Source: Nitrospinaceae bacterium
GTDB lineage: Bacteria; Nitrospinota; Nitrospinia; Nitrospinales; VA-1
Length of the DNA: 49,507 bases
Reading direction: 5' to 3'
Assembly (NCBI GenBank): GCA_029261595.1
Contig: JAJDAZ010000051.1
Span: 1 to 49,507, forward strand
The position numbers and the translations under genes were made by a program. The notes under the pieces are model-generated. The model saw nothing but the letters and a program-made list of their open reading frames with translations. It was not told where the DNA came from and searched no databases. Numbering within the stretch: position 1 is the stretch's first letter; each line of letters starts with the position of its first letter. Below are positions 47,352 through 49,507 of this stretch, piece after piece.

Positions 47352-48734
47352 ATGACCTCTAAGGAAATTCTATGGCAACAGTGTTTGAAAGAAATTGAAG
47401 CTCAAATACTGCCTGAGAATTATTCAACATTATTCAGCCCGACCTATCCATACGATTTAAAAAGCGATTTCCTCACCGTTGCGGTTCCCAGCAATTTTTA
47501 CAAGAAATGCCTTGAGGAGAATTATCAGGACTTGATTGAATCGACACTCGAATCCCTCATGAAAAAGAAAACCGGGGTCGATTTTTTTGTGACGGAAAAA
47601 TCTATAGAAAAAACCCCCGCCCAGGAAGGCAACGACAAAAGCAACGGCAACGGTTCAAAGACCGATGCACAAAAAACCGAAGACTCAAAAGATATCAGGG
47701 ACCGGTCGGTTCAAGCCGCTTTGAATCCGAAACACACGTTTTCAAGCTTTGTGGTGGGTTCGAGCAATCAATTCGCTCACGCCGCAGCGCTTGCTGTCGC
47801 TAAAAACCCGGCGATGGCCTACAACCCTCTATTCATTTACGGTTCCGTCGGATTGGGCAAAACCCATCTTCTTCATGCCATCGGCCACCAGATTCTTGTA
47901 AACGACCCTGAAGCCCGGGTGCGTTATCTTTCTGCCGAAAGTTTCACCATCGATTTGATCGAATCCCTGAAGCGGGATGAAATGCCGCATTTTCGGAGAC
48001 GGTATCGACCGTTGGATGTTCTTCTCATCGATGACATTCAATTCCTGATTGGCAAGGAAAAAACTCAGGAGGAATTCTTTTATACCTTCAACACGTTGTA
48101 CGAGTCCCACAAGCAGATTGTTATTTCCAGCGATAAGTATCCGAAAGACATTCAGAATATCGAGGAAAGGCTGAGATCAAGGTTCGAATCCGGCCTGGTC
48201 GCGGATATCAATCCTCCGGATGTCGAAATGAAGGTCGCGATCCTCTATAAAAAAGCCGAATTCCACAAGAAGACCATTCCACATGACGTCGCCCTGTTCA
48301 TCGCAAGCAATATCAAATCCAATATAAGGGAGCTTGAAGGGCTGTTGCTAAGAATCATCGCCTACGCCTCTTTCACGCACAAGGAAATTTCCTTAAGTCT
48401 TGCCAAAGGTGTCTTAAAGGAATTTGTCTACGACAAAACCCGGAACTTCACCGTTCCGAATATACAAAAAATCGCCGCTTCGTATTTCAACCTTAAAGTC
48501 TCCGATTTGAAATCGAAAAACCGTTCCCAGAAAATTTCATTTCCCCGTCAGATCGCCATGTATATTTGCCGGGAATTCACCAAATCCTCCCTTCCGGATA
48601 TCGGAAAACAATTCGGCGGCAAAGATCACACCACCGTCATTTTCTCTCACAAAAAAATCACCAAGCTCGTTAAAGAAAACAACCAATTGTCGAAAAATAT
48701 CGATGAAATAATTGAGCAGATTGAAGGTGAATAA
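47352..48734 (+). CDS. dnaA: Chromosomal replication initiator DnaA
   Basis: 460 residues, four domains. Domain I (1-85), a Lys/Asp/Asn-rich linker (about 95-120), AAA+ domain with Walker A YGSVGLGKTHLLHAIG and Walker B VLLIDDIQFLIGKE, and the C-terminal DNA-binding domain with the DnaA signature GGKDHTTVIFSHKKI. It opens the replication origin and regulates its own gene. GGGA precedes the ATG. Next to it is gyrB, with no dnaN or recF in between. Confidence 0.97.
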   Translation: MTSKEILWQQCLKEIEAQILPENYSTLFSPTYPYDLKSDFLTVAVPSNFYKKCLEENYQDLIESTLESLMKKKTGVDFFVTEKSIEKTPAQEGNDKSNGNGSKTDAQKTEDSKDIRDRSVQAALNPKHTFSSFVVGSSNQFAHAAALAVAKNPAMAYNPLFIYGSVGLGKTHLLHAIGHQILVNDPEARVRYLSAESFTIDLIESLKRDEMPHFRRRYRPLDVLLIDDIQFLIGKEKTQEEFFYTFNTLYESHKQIVISSDKYPKDIQNIEERLRSRFESGLVADINPPDVEMKVAILYKKAEFHKKTIPHDVALFIASNIKSNIRELEGLLLRIIAYASFTHKEISLSLAKGVLKEFVYDKTRNFTVPNIQKIAASYFNLKVSDLKSKNRSQKISFPRQIAMYICREFTKSSLPDIGKQFGGKDHTTVIFSHKKITKLVKENNQLSKNIDEIIEQIEGE

Positions 48735-48959
48735 ATTGTTCATAACCTGTAGAAAAAGTGTAAGTAATCCCGCAAAAATAAGGTATAATGGAACCACATA
48801 AAGTTACTCCTGCCCACACCTGAATAACAGCAAAGTTGATAACATATTATTCCACATATAGAATGTTAAAATTCAATATGTTAGGGCGGTTCTTCACATA
48901 TTGACAGCCCCTACTACTTCTACAAGGTAGTTACTCTTTTATTTCTTAGAATATTATAA
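48735..48959. other. dnaA-gyrB intergenic region
   Basis: 225 bases, A+T-rich. A TATAAT at 48784-48789 could be a -10 but lacks a good -35. TTGACA at 48901-48906 lacks a good -10. Only weak DnaA-box-like strings are present (TATTCCACA near 48848, TTCTTCACA near 48890), so it is not a clear oriC. Confidence 0.4.
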
Positions 48960-49507
48960 ATGAAACAAGCCCAAGAACCGATCTACGATTCCTCAAATAT
49001 AAAAATCCTGGAAGGGTTGGAAGCTGTCCGAAAACGACCGGCCATGTACATTGGCGGGACCGGAATCGCCGGGCTCCATCACCTCGTTTTTGAATTGGTG
49101 GACAACAGTGTGGATGAAGCCATCGGGGGCTACTGTACTGAAGTCGAGGTCGTCATCCATCTGGATAACAGCGTGACCGTGTCAGACGATGGCCGGGGAA
49201 TTCCTGTGGATCTTCACACCGATCGAAATATATCCGCCGCTGAGGTGGTGATGACGGTGCTTCATGCGGGTGGTAAATTCGATAAGGATTCCTATAAAGT
49301 TTCCGCCGGGTTACACGGAGTCGGAGTTTCTGTCGTCAATGCTCTATCTGAAACACTTTGTCTGGAAATCAAGCGTGAAGGCGCCATTTATTCGCAAAAG
49401 TATGAAATAGGAAAACCTGTCACTAAACTTGAGGTCATTGGGAAAGCCAGTACTACTGGGACTAAGATCGACTTTCAGCCGGATCCGACTATTTTTGAGG
49501 AAGTGAC
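48960..49507 (+). CDS. gyrB: DNA gyrase subunit B, N-terminal part
   Basis: The frame from ATG 48960 runs off the window after 182 codons. It begins [32 protein letters not shown] and continues with the GHKL ATPase motifs [34 protein letters not shown] and [14 protein letters not shown]. GyrB supplies ATP hydrolysis for negative supercoiling. [13 protein letters not shown] and the GLHGVG loop fit GyrB rather than ParE, but ParE cannot be fully excluded from this part. Confidence 0.92.
   Translation, partial: MKQAQEPIYDSSNIKILEGLEAVRKRPAMYIGGTGIAGLHHLVFELVDNSVDEAIGGYCTEVEVVIHLDNSVTVSDDGRGIPVDLHTDRNISAAEVVMTVLHAGGKFDKDSYKVSAGLHGVGVSVVNALSETLCLEIKREGAIYSQKYEIGKPVTKLEVIGKASTTGTKIDFQPDPTIFEEV

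Noticed and set aside
48183..48192. GTTCGAATCC, a string like the T-loop of a tRNA.
   Set aside because: It lies inside the dnaA coding frame and no acceptor, D or anticodon stems surround it.
48735..48959. The dnaA-gyrB gap as oriC.
   Set aside because: A+T-rich, but only weak DnaA-box-like strings are present; not enough to call an origin.
1..49507. CRISPR array.
   Set aside because: No regularly spaced direct repeats were seen anywhere in the window.

Overview
The window reads as a chromosomal segment of a nitrite-oxidising bacterium of the Nitrospinota (Nitrospina-like) lineage. The strongest lineage clue is at the extreme left edge: a Tat-type N-terminus that I recognise, from memory, as the start of a nitrite oxidoreductase alpha subunit (NxrA). 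The rest is ordinary Gram-negative housekeeping content (lnt, coaD, argH, rsmG-parAB, etfAB, dnaA, gyrB). Base composition is moderate and coding density is high. I see no tRNA, rRNA or CRISPR array.

Layout. 1-5.4 kb: nxrA start (minus), a long gene-free upstream region, coaD-aminotransferase, a BFD-type [2Fe-2S] small protein, lnt and a two-domain lipoprotein. 5.4-10.6 kb: an accessory patch on the minus strand with a GemA/Mu gp16-like protein, a 1077-residue KAP-type NTPase with an extended N-terminus, and a DnaC/IstB-like ATPase. It resembles the remnant of a Mu-like early region carrying a possible defence gene. 10.7-24.9 kb: housekeeping genes, nearly all on the minus strand: FlgG-like rod/hook protein, short ArgA-type acetyltransferase, DUF484-GGDEF protein, a 42-residue LptM-like lipoprotein, argH, L,D-transpeptidase-like protein, MinD-like ATPase, rsmI, bactofilin, parB, parA, two parS sites, rsmG, etfA, a small membrane protein, etfB, and then a DUF2461 gene on the plus strand.

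25.0-46.9 kb: a compact prophage-like element. A leftward early operon (SMC/Rad50-like ATPase, Cys-rich protein, HTH protein) and a rightward S24-type repressor diverge from a control region with two perfect operator palindromes, one filling the spacer of a consensus promoter. The late genes all run leftward from 46.8 kb: M15 endolysin, holin-like, membrane and secreted proteins, small and large terminase, tape-measure-tail-like protein, HK97 portal, protease and capsid, head-tail connectors, tail tube, tail chaperones joined by a programmed -1 frameshift signal (A AAA AAC), tail tip proteins, and finally two exported proteins, one a polysaccharide deacetylase. No integrase, transposase or full-length tape measure is visible.

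46.9-49.5 kb: a 15-bp perfect inverted repeat, an A+T-rich region, dnaA, and the start of gyrB. The partition locus (rsmG-parA-parB-parS) and dnaA are normally close to each other and to the origin; here the prophage-like element lies between them. Several short dispersed repeats link the intergenic regions, and some copies lie inside the phage element.
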